This document shows positions 1 through 7,504 of a DNA stretch of 12,869 nt, one piece after another. This stretch comes from JAPLVS01 sp043809265 (GTDB lineage Archaea; Iainarchaeota; Iainarchaeia; Iainarchaeales; DTGL01). Numbering within the stretch: the stretch's first letter is position 1; each line of letters opens with the position of its first letter. The position numbers and the translations under genes were made by a program. The notes beneath the pieces are model-generated. The model saw only the letters and a list, made by a program, of their open reading frames with translations. It was not told the DNA's origin and searched no databases. The stretch covers positions 1-12,869 of the forward strand of contig JAZDDY010000048.1 of NCBI GenBank assembly GCA_043809265.1, written 5' to 3'.

Positions 1-19
1 TGTCTTCGCGTCTGCCCAT
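1..19 (-). CDS. fusA: Start of translation elongation factor 2 (EF-2), partial, cut by window edge
   Basis: Only six codons are present, reading M-G-R-R-E-D from an ATG at 19-17. Archaeal EF-2 proteins typically begin M-G-R-R, and fusA follows rps7 in the archaeal str cluster, so the call rests on position plus this short N-terminus. A GGTG Shine-Dalgarno element (complement of 25-28) lies exactly 5 nt before the ATG, the same spacing seen for most genes of this operon. EF-2 is the GTPase that drives ribosome translocation. The gap after rps7 is about 40 bp with no T-rich tract on the coding strand, so co-transcription is likely. The remaining gene lies outside the window, so domain evidence is not available. 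Confidence 0.6.
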
Positions 20-61
20 CAAACCACCATTAAAGATTCAAACCGCTTTGCCAGGCTTTTT

Positions 62-664
62 TTACCTTGAGCTTACTGCGATCCTTTCGACCTCGTTCCT
101 TCTTTTCACTCCCTGGCTTTTCGAATTTTCCTGGCTTGCCAGGATGAGTTCTTCCGCAAGCGCGTCCTCGGCGCTTGTCTTGTTGTTGAAAGAGTTCCCG
201 AATGCCGCAAGTGCAAGGTTCTTCAATGCCTCGTCGAGCCTTCTCATCGGCGCGACATCGACGCTCTGCGAATAGGATATGCCGCCTTTTTTGAGCCTTG
301 TAGTGTCTTCCCTCGGCGCCGAATATTCCAATGCCCTGATCAGGACTTCGACCGGGTTTTTCTTTGTGCGCTTTTCAATTTTGTCGAACGCGTCCTCCAC
401 GATGTGCAGTGCCTGCAGTTTTTTTCCGGTGGAGCCGCGGCCCCTGATGTATTTGCCGCTGAGTTTCCTTTTTCCCTGGCCGGAGCGCATCAGCTTGTTC
501 GCAAGCCTTTCCACAATGTTCACCTTGGCCTTATCAAACCTTTTCTTCGAGTTCCTGCCGAAGGAGTGCGGTATGGTTTTTGTTTCAAGGCAGATATATC
601 TCTGCAATCCAAGGTCGTTGACCTTGATGTTGTCTGTTTCCCAGCGGTCGAATATTTTTGCCAT
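62..664 (-). CDS. rps7: Small ribosomal subunit protein uS7
   Basis: The product, about 200 residues, is uS7, a primary binder of the 3' major domain of 16S rRNA in the 30S head, contacting the E-site tRNA and mRNA. Archaeal uS7 features are clear: an N-terminal block (AKIFDRWETDN), the central GKKLQALHIVEDAFDKI helix, NPVEVLIRALEYSAPREDTTR, and a SVDVAPMRRLDEALKNLALAA segment before a basic C-terminus. Length fits archaeal and eukaryotic uS7 (longer than bacterial). I chose the ATG at 664: an upstream ATG at 670 overlaps the rps12 stop (TAATG) and sits directly against the GAGGT ribosome-binding element (72-76), whereas the ATG at 664 is properly spaced and gives the usual MAK start. It follows rps12 by 5 bp. 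Confidence 0.95.
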   Translation of the reverse strand: MAKIFDRWETDNIKVNDLGLQRYICLETKTIPHSFGRNSKKRFDKAKVNIVERLANKLMRSGQGKRKLSGKYIRGRGSTGKKLQALHIVEDAFDKIEKRTKKNPVEVLIRALEYSAPREDTTRLKKGGISYSQSVDVAPMRRLDEALKNLALAAFGNSFNNKTSAEDALAEELILASQENSKSQGVKRRNEVERIAVSSR

Positions 665-669
665 CAGCA

Positions 670-1092
670 TTACCTCTTTACCTTCTCTTTCTTTCCTTTG
701 CGGAGCATTTCAAGGCACTGGTTGTTCACGGCTATGACCTTGAACCTCACGCCCCAAAGGTCTCCGATTGGACCGTGCTTTCTTCCGCCGATGCCCTCGA
801 TCGTGACCTCGTCGTGCTCATCAATGAACTGTATCGCCTTGTCTTTCGGTGCCAGCGCGGTCAATTGCTTGCCGTTCTTTATCAATTGCACCCTTACGCA
901 TTTCCTTACGCCTGAGTTCGGCTGCCTTGCCTCGACCCCGCGCTTTTCTATAACTATGCCTTTTGCCTGCGGCGCACCCTCCAAGAGGTTGTGCTTGCGC
1001 TTCTCGTGCTTTTTCTTGTAGCCGGTTTTCTTTTTTCTCCATTTCTTCCTGTCTTTTTCGAGCTTCCTCGCCGAAAATTCCCCGTTAGCCAT
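670..1092 (-). CDS. rps12: Small ribosomal subunit protein uS12
   Basis: The product, about 140 residues, is uS12, a decoding-centre protein of the 30S subunit that monitors codon-anticodon pairing. Hallmarks visible are LEGAPQAKGIV near the middle, the decoding-loop QPNSGVRKCVRVQLIKNGK, and FIDEHDEVTIEGIGG, all as in archaeal and eukaryotic uS12 rather than the shorter bacterial form. Three in-frame ATGs occur at the 5' end (1110, 1095, 1092). The GGTG element at 1098-1101 is 5 nt before the ATG at 1092, and that start gives the family-typical MANG N-terminus, so the two upstream ATGs are probably not used. The gene lies between nusA and rps7, the normal archaeal order. Confidence 0.95.
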   Translation of the reverse strand: MANGEFSARKLEKDRKKWRKKKTGYKKKHEKRKHNLLEGAPQAKGIVIEKRGVEARQPNSGVRKCVRVQLIKNGKQLTALAPKDKAIQFIDEHDEVTIEGIGGRKHGPIGDLWGVRFKVIAVNNQCLEMLRKGKKEKVKR

Positions 1093-1097
1093 CATAA

Positions 1098-1101
1098 CAC
1101 C
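1098..1101 (-). promoter_or_regulatory. Shine-Dalgarno GGTG deciding the rps12 start
   Basis: GGTG lies 2 nt before the ATG at 1095 and 5 nt before the ATG at 1092. The latter gives the family-typical MANG start of archaeal uS12, an independent check that the 5-nt spacing rule identifies true starts in this operon. An ATG further upstream at 1110 precedes the element. Confidence 0.75.
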
Positions 1102-1120
1102 TGTTTTCATTCCATCAAAG

Positions 1121-1522
1121 TCATTTCATCTTTATGCTGTTTATACTATAATTCCTCTCCGCTATCTTTTTTATCCTTTTGAATTTGCCTGCATCCTGCA
1201 TTATGTTTCTTTTTTCCATCGAATTGAGTTTCAGCACCAATGAATCTTGTTCTTTCCTGATTTCCCCGAATTCGGTTTCAGGGAACGCTTTCCTGAAAAA
1301 CTCTTCGGGTTTTTCGAAAAAGGCAAGCAATTCCACGTTCCTGCCAAGTTTTTTCGAAAGACTTTTTATCTTCGTTCCGTTCGGGCCTATTGCTTTTCCC
1401 ATATCATCGTTTTTCACGAGGAATGTTACCATGCCCTGCCCGATTATGCAGTCTTTCGCTATCACGCCTGTTTCCGAATCGAGCGCATTGATGAAGAAAA
1501 TCTCTTCCATTTCCAGTTTCAT
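1121..1522 (-). CDS. nusA: Archaeal NusA-like KH-domain transcription factor
   Basis: This 133-residue protein is the short archaeal NusA, which consists essentially of KH RNA-binding domains and lacks the polymerase-binding N-terminal domain and S1 domain of bacterial NusA. KH1 is well formed at about residues 30-68, with the loop G46-P-N-G49 (GxxG) inside MGKAIGPNGTKIKSLSKKLG. The second KH-like region (about 95-133) is degenerate: the expected GxxG loop reads Q109-D-A-G112, so the first glycine is missing. Position between rpl30e and rps12 matches the standard archaeal polymerase/str operon and supports the assignment. An AGTG element (1528-1531) lies 5 nt before the ATG. A second ATG at 1510 is possible but less well placed. 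It probably acts in elongation, termination or rRNA processing; this is inferred from the family. Confidence 0.88.
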   Translation of the reverse strand: MKLEMEEIFFINALDSETGVIAKDCIIGQGMVTFLVKNDDMGKAIGPNGTKIKSLSKKLGRNVELLAFFEKPEEFFRKAFPETEFGEIRKEQDSLVLKLNSMEKRNIMQDAGKFKRIKKIAERNYSINSIKMK

Positions 1523-1526
1523 TGAA

Positions 1527-1844
1527 TCACTGCTTTTTTGGCGATGCCGCTGAGAGGATTTTGCTTTTTCCCTGCTCGAATATGACCATTGCCGTCACAG
1601 GGAACGGCTTTCCGCAGATCGAGCCGAGCTTCAGTGCGCTTTTGTCCGAATCATATACCGGTATCCCTGAAAGCCCCGCCGCATGCGAGAGCTTTTCCTT
1701 CTGCCTTGCAGGCAGCCCTGTGCTTGTCACAAGCATCCTGCCTTTTCCCAAAAGCATGCTTTTTTCGCTGGTCCTGTAGCCGAATTCGGCTTTCCCAGTG
1801 TCCACAGCACGCCTGAGTTCCTTTTCGAAATCAATTTCAGCCAT
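1527..1844 (-). CDS. rpl30e: Large ribosomal subunit protein eL30 (L7Ae/L30e fold)
   Basis: The 105-residue product matches eL30, an L7Ae-superfamily RNA binder of the 50S subunit that recognises kink-turn-like RNA. Visible landmarks are the N-terminal EKELRRAVDTGKAEFGYRTS helix, the LVTSTGLPARQKEKL strand-helix, GIPVYDSDKSALKLGSICGKPFPVTAMVIF near the C-terminus, and the usual length of about 100 residues. The gene lies between rpoA2 and nusA, its standard archaeal position. Its Shine-Dalgarno GGTG (1853-1856) sits 8 nt before the ATG, the longest spacing in this operon. Stop-to-start gap from rpoA2 is 13 bp; it ends 4 bp before the nusA ATG. Confidence 0.92.
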   Translation of the reverse strand: MAEIDFEKELRRAVDTGKAEFGYRTSEKSMLLGKGRMLVTSTGLPARQKEKLSHAAGLSGIPVYDSDKSALKLGSICGKPFPVTAMVIFEQGKSKILSAASPKKQ

Positions 1845-1857
1845 ACGATTAACACCT

Positions 1858-3060
1858 TTACTCCTTCATTACAATTTCCACTGTGCCTGTGCCGATCCTT
1901 ATCGGCTGGCCGACAATGATATTTTCGACAACGCCCTGCAGTTCCTCGCGCTCGCCGTACATTGCGGCATTTAGGAGATGCTTCACTGTTTCCTCGAATG
2001 CAGCCCTTGCGAACGGCGAGGTCTTCTGCCTCATCACTCCTGTTCTCACAGTCCCCTTGATTTCGCCAGAGGATGTTATTACATCCGCGAGCAGGATTAT
2101 GTGCCTTAGATCAACATCAATGTTGTTTTCGTCGAGCGTTTTGTGCAGTTCCTGTATTACCGCTACCCTGCCGGCCTCTATGCCGAGCACTTTGGCGATT
2201 TCCGCAATGTCGTTCGTTGTGGTGTGCATCGAATCCACTTCCTTTTTTCTCAGCATGGTTTTCAGGTTTGTGCCGACAGTGTGGATGATGAATTCGCCGT
2301 CCTTTTCCGTTACGATTGTTTTTTCTATTCCGTTCACGCCCTGTATGCGCTTCCTCAGCGCCTTGAGCAGTTCGTTCCTTATCTTGACAAGGGGATAATT
2401 CCTAGGGAACGCGATTATCAGCTTGCTGCCCCTTTTTGAGGCCTTGCCTTTCTTTATGAGTTCCTTGAGCTTGTTTATCAGTTCGGTTTCATCCAGGTTT
2501 TTTTCCTTGATTTTTTCCTCGATGATTTCAAGCTCGACGATCTTTTTGGAGAAGTCCTCTGTCATTTTGAGTATTTCTTCGCCTCTCACGTCGATAAGCG
2601 ACTGCGCGAATTTCTCGGCCTTATTCCTGTCCTTCCTGATCTCTTCAGCCAGGTAAATTGTCATGGTCGGATACTTTGTTTTGCTCCTTCCGTCGACTAT
2701 TTCCTCAACCCTTTGTATGCCTGAGCCGACAGAAACCTCAAACGCGCCTGCAAAGTGCTTTGTCCTCAGCGTGAGCTGTGTGCCCGGCTCTCCAAGGCTT
2801 TGCGCGGCGACAATGCCGACCGCTTCCCCGCACTGCACCACGTTTTTCTCGTATTCTTCTTTTGAGCGCCCTATGATTTTTTCAACCATGTCTTTTTTGA
2901 TGCCTTGTTCCCCAGTTTTTGTGAATATTTCATCCCAGGTTTTCTGCGGCAGGTTTCCCCTTATCCCCTCGAATTCTTCCTTGAGGGTCTGCGGCTTTGC
3001 CTTGGGCTCTTTCCCTTCCTTTTTTTCTTTGGGTTTTTCCTTTTTTTCCTTTGAAGCCAT
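1858..3060 (-). CDS. rpoA2: DNA-directed RNA polymerase subunit A'' (C-terminal part of the beta'/Rpb1 homologue)
   Basis: A'' supplies the trigger loop, part of the jaw, and the C-terminal clamp/cleft region of the largest subunit. The trigger-loop block GEPGTQLTLRTKHFAG is at about residues 90-105 (ATG numbering), with the catalytic-type His at 102. The neighbouring residue, usually Phe (TFH), is Lys101 here. The C-terminal block SPFARAAFEETVKHLLNAA, followed by VVENIIVGQPIRIGTGTVEI, is classic A''. Residues 2-23 form a Lys/Glu-rich extension not usual for the family. I chose the ATG at 3060: the GTG at 3066 lies inside the GGTG Shine-Dalgarno (3066-3069), which is 5 nt before that ATG. The rpoA1 stop TAG shares its G with this element. 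The split from A' is the normal archaeal one. Confidence 0.97.
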   Translation of the reverse strand: MASKEKKEKPKEKKEGKEPKAKPQTLKEEFEGIRGNLPQKTWDEIFTKTGEQGIKKDMVEKIIGRSKEEYEKNVVQCGEAVGIVAAQSLGEPGTQLTLRTKHFAGAFEVSVGSGIQRVEEIVDGRSKTKYPTMTIYLAEEIRKDRNKAEKFAQSLIDVRGEEILKMTEDFSKKIVELEIIEEKIKEKNLDETELINKLKELIKKGKASKRGSKLIIAFPRNYPLVKIRNELLKALRKRIQGVNGIEKTIVTEKDGEFIIHTVGTNLKTMLRKKEVDSMHTTTNDIAEIAKVLGIEAGRVAVIQELHKTLDENNIDVDLRHIILLADVITSSGEIKGTVRTGVMRQKTSPFARAAFEETVKHLLNAAMYGEREELQGVVENIIVGQPIRIGTGTVEIVMKE

Positions 3061-3065
3061 GTTCA

Positions 3066-3069
3066 CACC
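3066..3069 (-). promoter_or_regulatory. Shine-Dalgarno GGTG deciding the rpoA2 start
   Basis: The complement reads ATAGGTGTGAACATGGCT. The in-frame GTG at 3066-3064 overlaps the last base of this element, so it cannot be a start served by it, and the ATG at 3060 lies 5 nt downstream. The rpoA1 stop TAG again shares its final G with the element, copying the rpoB1/rpoA1 junction. Confidence 0.7.
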
Positions 3070-5678
3070 TATTTTGACGCATTAAGCGCTTCCTCGATTA
3101 TGCCATCCAGGTCGATTGTTTTCCCTTTCCTGCTGTTCATCGGGAATACGCCGTCTTCCCCATAAATGTACTGGATTACCTTGTGGCCGCTTGTCCTCAC
3201 AGAGCCGTCCTTTGAAACGCTTATGTCTTTAAGCGAATTCGCCAGCCTCCTGTACAAATAACCTGAAACCTTGGTGCTGACGCCTGTGTCAACTTCCCCC
3301 TGCCTTCCGCCGATTGCATGGTAGAAATATTCCGTGCCGTTCATTCCATCCATGAAATTGCTCGGAATGAAGCCGCCTGCTTCGACACCAACATCGCCCT
3401 TTTTGTTCTGGGATATAAGCCGGTGGTAGAAGCCGCGTTTCGGCCTTCCTTCCCTCACTGATGCCTGGCCCCAGAAGCCGCCGATGTTCATGAGGTTTGC
3501 GCTACTTCCCCTTGAACCCGAAACAATCATCACGCTTGTGTTGTACTGCGGCTTTTCCTTCAGCACGTTCTCCAATTTTTCCCTCATAAGCGTTTTCTCG
3601 ACCTTTGATTTTATTTCCGAGGTCAGGCGCAGCAGGTAAATTTCAAAGCTTTCGTCCAGGCCTCTTCCCGGGATGAGCTGGAGCTTTTTGTCCTCGTATT
3701 TTTTGACGATTTCATCGCCTCTTTTCTGGACGTCCTTCAGGGCCTCTTCCTTCAGCCTCTTGATGTTATCGCTTATCTCATACTCATCAAGGCCCACGGT
3801 GATTCCGCGCGTTGTGAGGAGGTCTGAAACAATCCTGCTCATCTTATCGTAAAATTCTGTGACAATTTCCGGCGGGTATTTCCTTGTGAGAACATCGGCA
3901 AGCTTTCCTCTTCCTTCACCGAGCGAATTATCATCAATCACTCCGCTTACCAGTTTTCCCTTCACGATTTTCACGCAGTATTTGCATTTGTCGCCGCCGC
4001 ACTTGTAATGCGGGTCGCTGTGCGCCATTGTGTCGCACATCCTCGACTTGTAGGAAAGTGTGAGGTCCGAGGGCAGCATCTGGCTGAATATAAGTTTGCC
4101 GGAATATTTGCTGCCGCGGTCCGGCTTCGGGATATCCTTCATGCCCAATTCATAAAAATACTGGAATGCCTTTTCCTTGTCGAATTCTGTCTGGTCCATT
4201 GTCAGGACATATGCGCCTGAAATGCCGTCCTCGTCAAGAGTGATAATAGGGGCGCCGTACCTTGGGCTTATAATCTGGTTTTGCACAAACATGAGCTCTT
4301 TCGCTTCTGCCTGCCCTTCCTCGGTCTGCGGCACATGCAGGTTCATTTCATCGCCATCAAAGTCCGCGTTGTACGGCTTGCAGACAATCGGGTTCATTTT
4401 CAGCGTTTTTTCAGGGTGAATCCTTGCCTTGTGCGCAAGCATTGAAAGCCTGTGCAGCGAAGGCTGCCTGTTGAACAAAACAATATCGCCGTCCTGCAGT
4501 TTCCTTTCAACCCGGTAGCCTACTTCGATTTCTTTCGCGATTTCAGCCCTTGTCTCTTCAGTGATGCGCTTCCTTGTCCCGTCAGGCCTTGCCACGGTAA
4601 TAATCTTCCCTGTTTTCAGCACCGACTCTATAATCCTTTTCTTGTTCCATTCGGTAACCCTTTCAGGCACAGTCAGTTCGTCCGCGATTTCCGCCGGCAC
4701 TCCGACCTCGTTTATCGAAATATACGGGTCAGGGCTTATTGTGGAACGGGCAGCATAATTGACCCTCTTGCCTGTCAGGTTATGCCTGAACCTTCCCTTT
4801 TTTCCCTTCAGCCTCTGCGTGATTGTCCTTAACGGCCTTCCTGACCTGTGCTTTGCAGGCGGAACTCCGGCCATCTGGTTGTCGAAATAAGTGGTCACAT
4901 GGTACTGCAATAAATCCCACAGGTCCTCGATAATCAGCTGCGGCGCCCCAGCATCGATATTGTCTTTCAATCTCGCATTGATGCGGATTATGTCGACAAG
5001 CTTGTGCGTAAGGTCATCCTCTGATTTCACGCCTGTTTCAAGCGTAATCGAAGGCCTTATCGTTATCGGCGGAACCGACACAACAGTCAGCACAAACCAT
5101 TCCGGCCTCAGCAGTTTGGGGTCGACGCCGAACAAAGGCAAATCCTTGTCCGGAATTTTTTCCAACCAGTCCCTTATTTCCGTGGGATAAAACCTGTTCT
5201 TTTCAATGTAAAAATTTGTGGGCTTGTCAAGGCTGATCTTATCGCGCGGCGCACTGCAGTGCGGGCATTTCTTCGCGTTCTTTGTTTTCGCCTTTATTTT
5301 TTTCGTGAAATCGAAAGGCTTTGATATTTTTTTCAGCAGTTCCTCGATTGCTGTTTCTTCCAAAAGTATGCGGCCGCAGCCCCTGCAGGTGCAATGCAAT
5401 AATTCCTCGACTTTTTTGCTGAACTTTGCGTGCACTACCGGCCTCACAAGCTCGAATGAGCCGAAGTGGCCAGGGCACTGCTTCATTTTCTGCCCGCAGG
5501 TCTTGCACCTTAATCCCGGATTGATGACGCCGAGGTGCGGGTCCATGAGGCCTTCTTCCATCGGATAGCCGTCCTTGTCGTAAGTGTCGGCGGCCTTGAT
5601 TTCAATCGCGCTCATTTTCCTGATTGTTTTCGGGTCCATGACCTTGAAATCAATCGATCCGATTTTTTTCTGAAGCAT
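3069..5678 (-). CDS. rpoA1: DNA-directed RNA polymerase subunit A' (N-terminal part of the beta'/Rpb1 homologue)
   Basis: A', about 869 residues, carries the catalytic Mg site: NADFDGDEMNLH, with metal-A aspartates at about 439, 441 and 443. N-terminal clamp zinc ligands are CKTCGQKMKQCPGHFG (C58, C61, C68, H71) and a second set C98/C101 with C138/C141. An additional Cys-rich insert (C548, C560, C565, C568) lies in the funnel region, as in several archaea. The lid/rudder region contains RFRHNLTGKRVNYAARSTISPDP. The bridge helix (about 796-812) is unusual: DTGVSTKVSGYLYRRL in place of the common DTAV-T-A--GY-QRRL pattern. Two adjacent ATGs open the frame; GGTG (5684-5687) is 5 nt before the second (5678), so I use that, while 5681 remains possible. 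The rpoB1 stop TAG shares its G with this element. Confidence 0.97.
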   Translation of the reverse strand: MLQKKIGSIDFKVMDPKTIRKMSAIEIKAADTYDKDGYPMEEGLMDPHLGVINPGLRCKTCGQKMKQCPGHFGSFELVRPVVHAKFSKKVEELLHCTCRGCGRILLEETAIEELLKKISKPFDFTKKIKAKTKNAKKCPHCSAPRDKISLDKPTNFYIEKNRFYPTEIRDWLEKIPDKDLPLFGVDPKLLRPEWFVLTVVSVPPITIRPSITLETGVKSEDDLTHKLVDIIRINARLKDNIDAGAPQLIIEDLWDLLQYHVTTYFDNQMAGVPPAKHRSGRPLRTITQRLKGKKGRFRHNLTGKRVNYAARSTISPDPYISINEVGVPAEIADELTVPERVTEWNKKRIIESVLKTGKIITVARPDGTRKRITEETRAEIAKEIEVGYRVERKLQDGDIVLFNRQPSLHRLSMLAHKARIHPEKTLKMNPIVCKPYNADFDGDEMNLHVPQTEEGQAEAKELMFVQNQIISPRYGAPIITLDEDGISGAYVLTMDQTEFDKEKAFQYFYELGMKDIPKPDRGSKYSGKLIFSQMLPSDLTLSYKSRMCDTMAHSDPHYKCGGDKCKYCVKIVKGKLVSGVIDDNSLGEGRGKLADVLTRKYPPEIVTEFYDKMSRIVSDLLTTRGITVGLDEYEISDNIKRLKEEALKDVQKRGDEIVKKYEDKKLQLIPGRGLDESFEIYLLRLTSEIKSKVEKTLMREKLENVLKEKPQYNTSVMIVSGSRGSSANLMNIGGFWGQASVREGRPKRGFYHRLISQNKKGDVGVEAGGFIPSNFMDGMNGTEYFYHAIGGRQGEVDTGVSTKVSGYLYRRLANSLKDISVSKDGSVRTSGHKVIQYIYGEDGVFPMNSRKGKTIDLDGIIEEALNASK

Positions 5679-5683
5679 CATTC

Positions 5684-5687
5684 CACC
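5684..5687 (-). promoter_or_regulatory. Shine-Dalgarno GGTG deciding the rpoA1 start
   Basis: The complement reads TTAGGTGGAATGATG. The GGTG is 2 nt from the first ATG (5681) and 5 nt from the second (5678). Because 5 nt is the spacing at six start codons in this operon, the second ATG is preferred. The first G is also the last base of the rpoB1 TAG stop, so termination and re-initiation are physically coupled here. Confidence 0.7.
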
Positions 5688-7504
5688 TAAGCCTTGTCCA
5701 CCAGGTTCAGTTTCGGGTAAACGCCCAGAGCTTTCAGTTCGTCAAGCATTAACTTAAAGCCGTAGCTCATTTCCGCGGGATACACTCTTGAGCTGCCGCA
5801 TACCGAGCAATACCTTTTGTTCCTGATCCTGTCGTTAACCGCAATGATTCCGCATTTTTCGCAAACCAGTTCCACGACCTTGTCGGAATCATCGATGAAT
5901 TTTTCCTGCAAAAGCATGCTTGCGCCGTGGCCCACCAGTGTTTCGCCTTCCATTTCCCCGAACCTGAGGCCGCCTTCCTTTTCTTTTCCTTCTGTCGGCT
6001 GCCTTGTCAGGATCTGCACTGGCCCGCGCGCCCTTGCCTGCAATTTGTGGGCAACCATGTGATACAATCTCCTGTAACCCACAACGCCAATGAAAATTTT
6101 TCCTTCAATTCTTTGCCCTGAAATGCCGTCGTACAATACTTCCCTTCCGTCAGGCCTCAGGCCGTGCTCCAATAGAACCTGCTCGAGCCCGCTCCTGTTG
6201 GCATTGCAGAAAGGCGTGCCGTCAATGACCTCGCCCTGCATGCACGACGCTTTCCCTGCAAGCATTTCAAGCAAATGCCCTATGGTCATCCTGCTCGGAA
6301 TCGAGTGCGGGTTCAATAAAAGGTCAGGTTTTATTCCGTCGGCCGTGAAAGGCATGTCTTCTTCAGGCACGATTGCGCCCACCACTCCCTTTTGGCCGTG
6401 CCTTGAAGAGAATTTGTCACCGACTTCAGGGCACATGTCGCTCCTTACCTTTGCCTTGACAAGCATGTCGCCGTCAGTGCTTTCGGTGATAAGTATTTTG
6501 TCAATATAGCCTTCCTTGCCCTTCCTTGAGGTCACAGATGATTCGCGCCTTCTTTCCTTGACAACGCCGAATTCGCTTACCTCTTCAAGGAACCTCGGCG
6601 GGGAAGTCCTTCCTACAATGACATCCTTTCCGCTTAACCTTGATTCGACTTCCGCAAGGCCGTCTTCGCCCAATGCCTGGTAGAATTCCTTGCCGAGGTA
6701 TCCCACGGTTTCCTCGTTCGGCACTTCGAACTTGTCCTTTTGCCCGCCCGGATACCTTGTCTGCATCGCCTCATAAGTGCGGAAATAAGCCATCCTTCCA
6801 AGGCTCCTGTCCACCGCGCCCTTGTTTATCACGACCGCATCAAGCGTGTTGAAGCCGTAATACGGAAGGATTGCAACCACAAAGTTCTGGCTCTGCGGCC
6901 TTGACTCTGTGTGCACCAAATCCGTCGTCTTGGTTTTCACAAGGTTTTTCTGCGGATAATGCAATAAATAGCCTTCAGTGTCTGTCCTCAAATTATAATT
7001 TATCTGGCCGATTCCCGCGGCCTGCTTGAACATTTTTGCGCCGTGCAGTGCCTTGCCGCTCAGGTTATGGCTCACAAACGGAATCAGGTTTGTTATCACG
7101 CTGAGAATTCCCGCGGGCTCTATTTCAAGGTGGGTGTGCTCTTTTGTGAGCTCCGCCTCTGTCGCCGCAATCCTTGCGTTTTCCTCTTCTTCGGCATCCA
7201 AATATTCCAGCACGCCCTGCTCCATGAGGTCTTCCCATGAAATTTCGTTATTTTTTATTTTTTCCATGTGCTTTTCTGTCAGCATGGACTTGCCGTCCTT
7301 GACGACAATAACAGGCCTCTGCACCCTGCCGGAATCTGTGTTAATGTATATTTCATTGGTCATGTCGTTGTAGGCGATGTTGATCTGCGGGTCTATTTTC
7401 GCAAACCTCCTTCCCTCGATCAGCTCTTCTGTGAGCTTGGTCGGGTTCTGGTGGAAACCAATCAGCCTTCCGTTGATGTAAACCTTAGCATTCGCCTTAA
7501 CCAT
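5687..7504 (-). CDS. rpoB1: DNA-directed RNA polymerase subunit B' (C-terminal part of the beta/Rpb2 homologue)
   Basis: B' (605 residues) forms the C-terminal half of the second-largest subunit, including the hybrid-binding and wall regions and the anchor. Landmarks are GDKFSSRHGQKG (362-373), MTIGHLLEMLAGK (406-418), KLQARARGPVQILTRQP (487-503), GGLRFGEMEGETLVGHGAS (511-529) and a C-terminal zinc ribbon with C548, C551, C566 and C569. The motif corresponding to GYN-ED near the active site reads GFNTLDA (217-223), with Leu in place of the usual Glu before the retained Asp222. GGTG (7510-7513) is exactly 5 nt before the ATG. Separation from B'' as an independent gene is the arrangement found in many Euryarchaeota. 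Confidence 0.97.
   Translation of the reverse strand: MVKANAKVYINGRLIGFHQNPTKLTEELIEGRRFAKIDPQINIAYNDMTNEIYINTDSGRVQRPVIVVKDGKSMLTEKHMEKIKNNEISWEDLMEQGVLEYLDAEEEENARIAATEAELTKEHTHLEIEPAGILSVITNLIPFVSHNLSGKALHGAKMFKQAAGIGQINYNLRTDTEGYLLHYPQKNLVKTKTTDLVHTESRPQSQNFVVAILPYYGFNTLDAVVINKGAVDRSLGRMAYFRTYEAMQTRYPGGQKDKFEVPNEETVGYLGKEFYQALGEDGLAEVESRLSGKDVIVGRTSPPRFLEEVSEFGVVKERRRESSVTSRKGKEGYIDKILITESTDGDMLVKAKVRSDMCPEVGDKFSSRHGQKGVVGAIVPEEDMPFTADGIKPDLLLNPHSIPSRMTIGHLLEMLAGKASCMQGEVIDGTPFCNANRSGLEQVLLEHGLRPDGREVLYDGISGQRIEGKIFIGVVGYRRLYHMVAHKLQARARGPVQILTRQPTEGKEKEGGLRFGEMEGETLVGHGASMLLQEKFIDDSDKVVELVCEKCGIIAVNDRIRNKRYCSVCGSSRVYPAEMSYGFKLMLDELKALGVYPKLNLVDKA

Noticed and set aside
404..1021. Long plus-strand open frame antisense to rps7 and rps12
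   Set aside because: It runs opposite two certain ribosomal protein genes, has no family features, and its composition is that expected from the complement of basic-protein codons.
3060..3071. A'/A'' junction as a frameshift of one polymerase gene
   Set aside because: The split is the normal archaeal arrangement, with its own stop, Shine-Dalgarno element and start codon.
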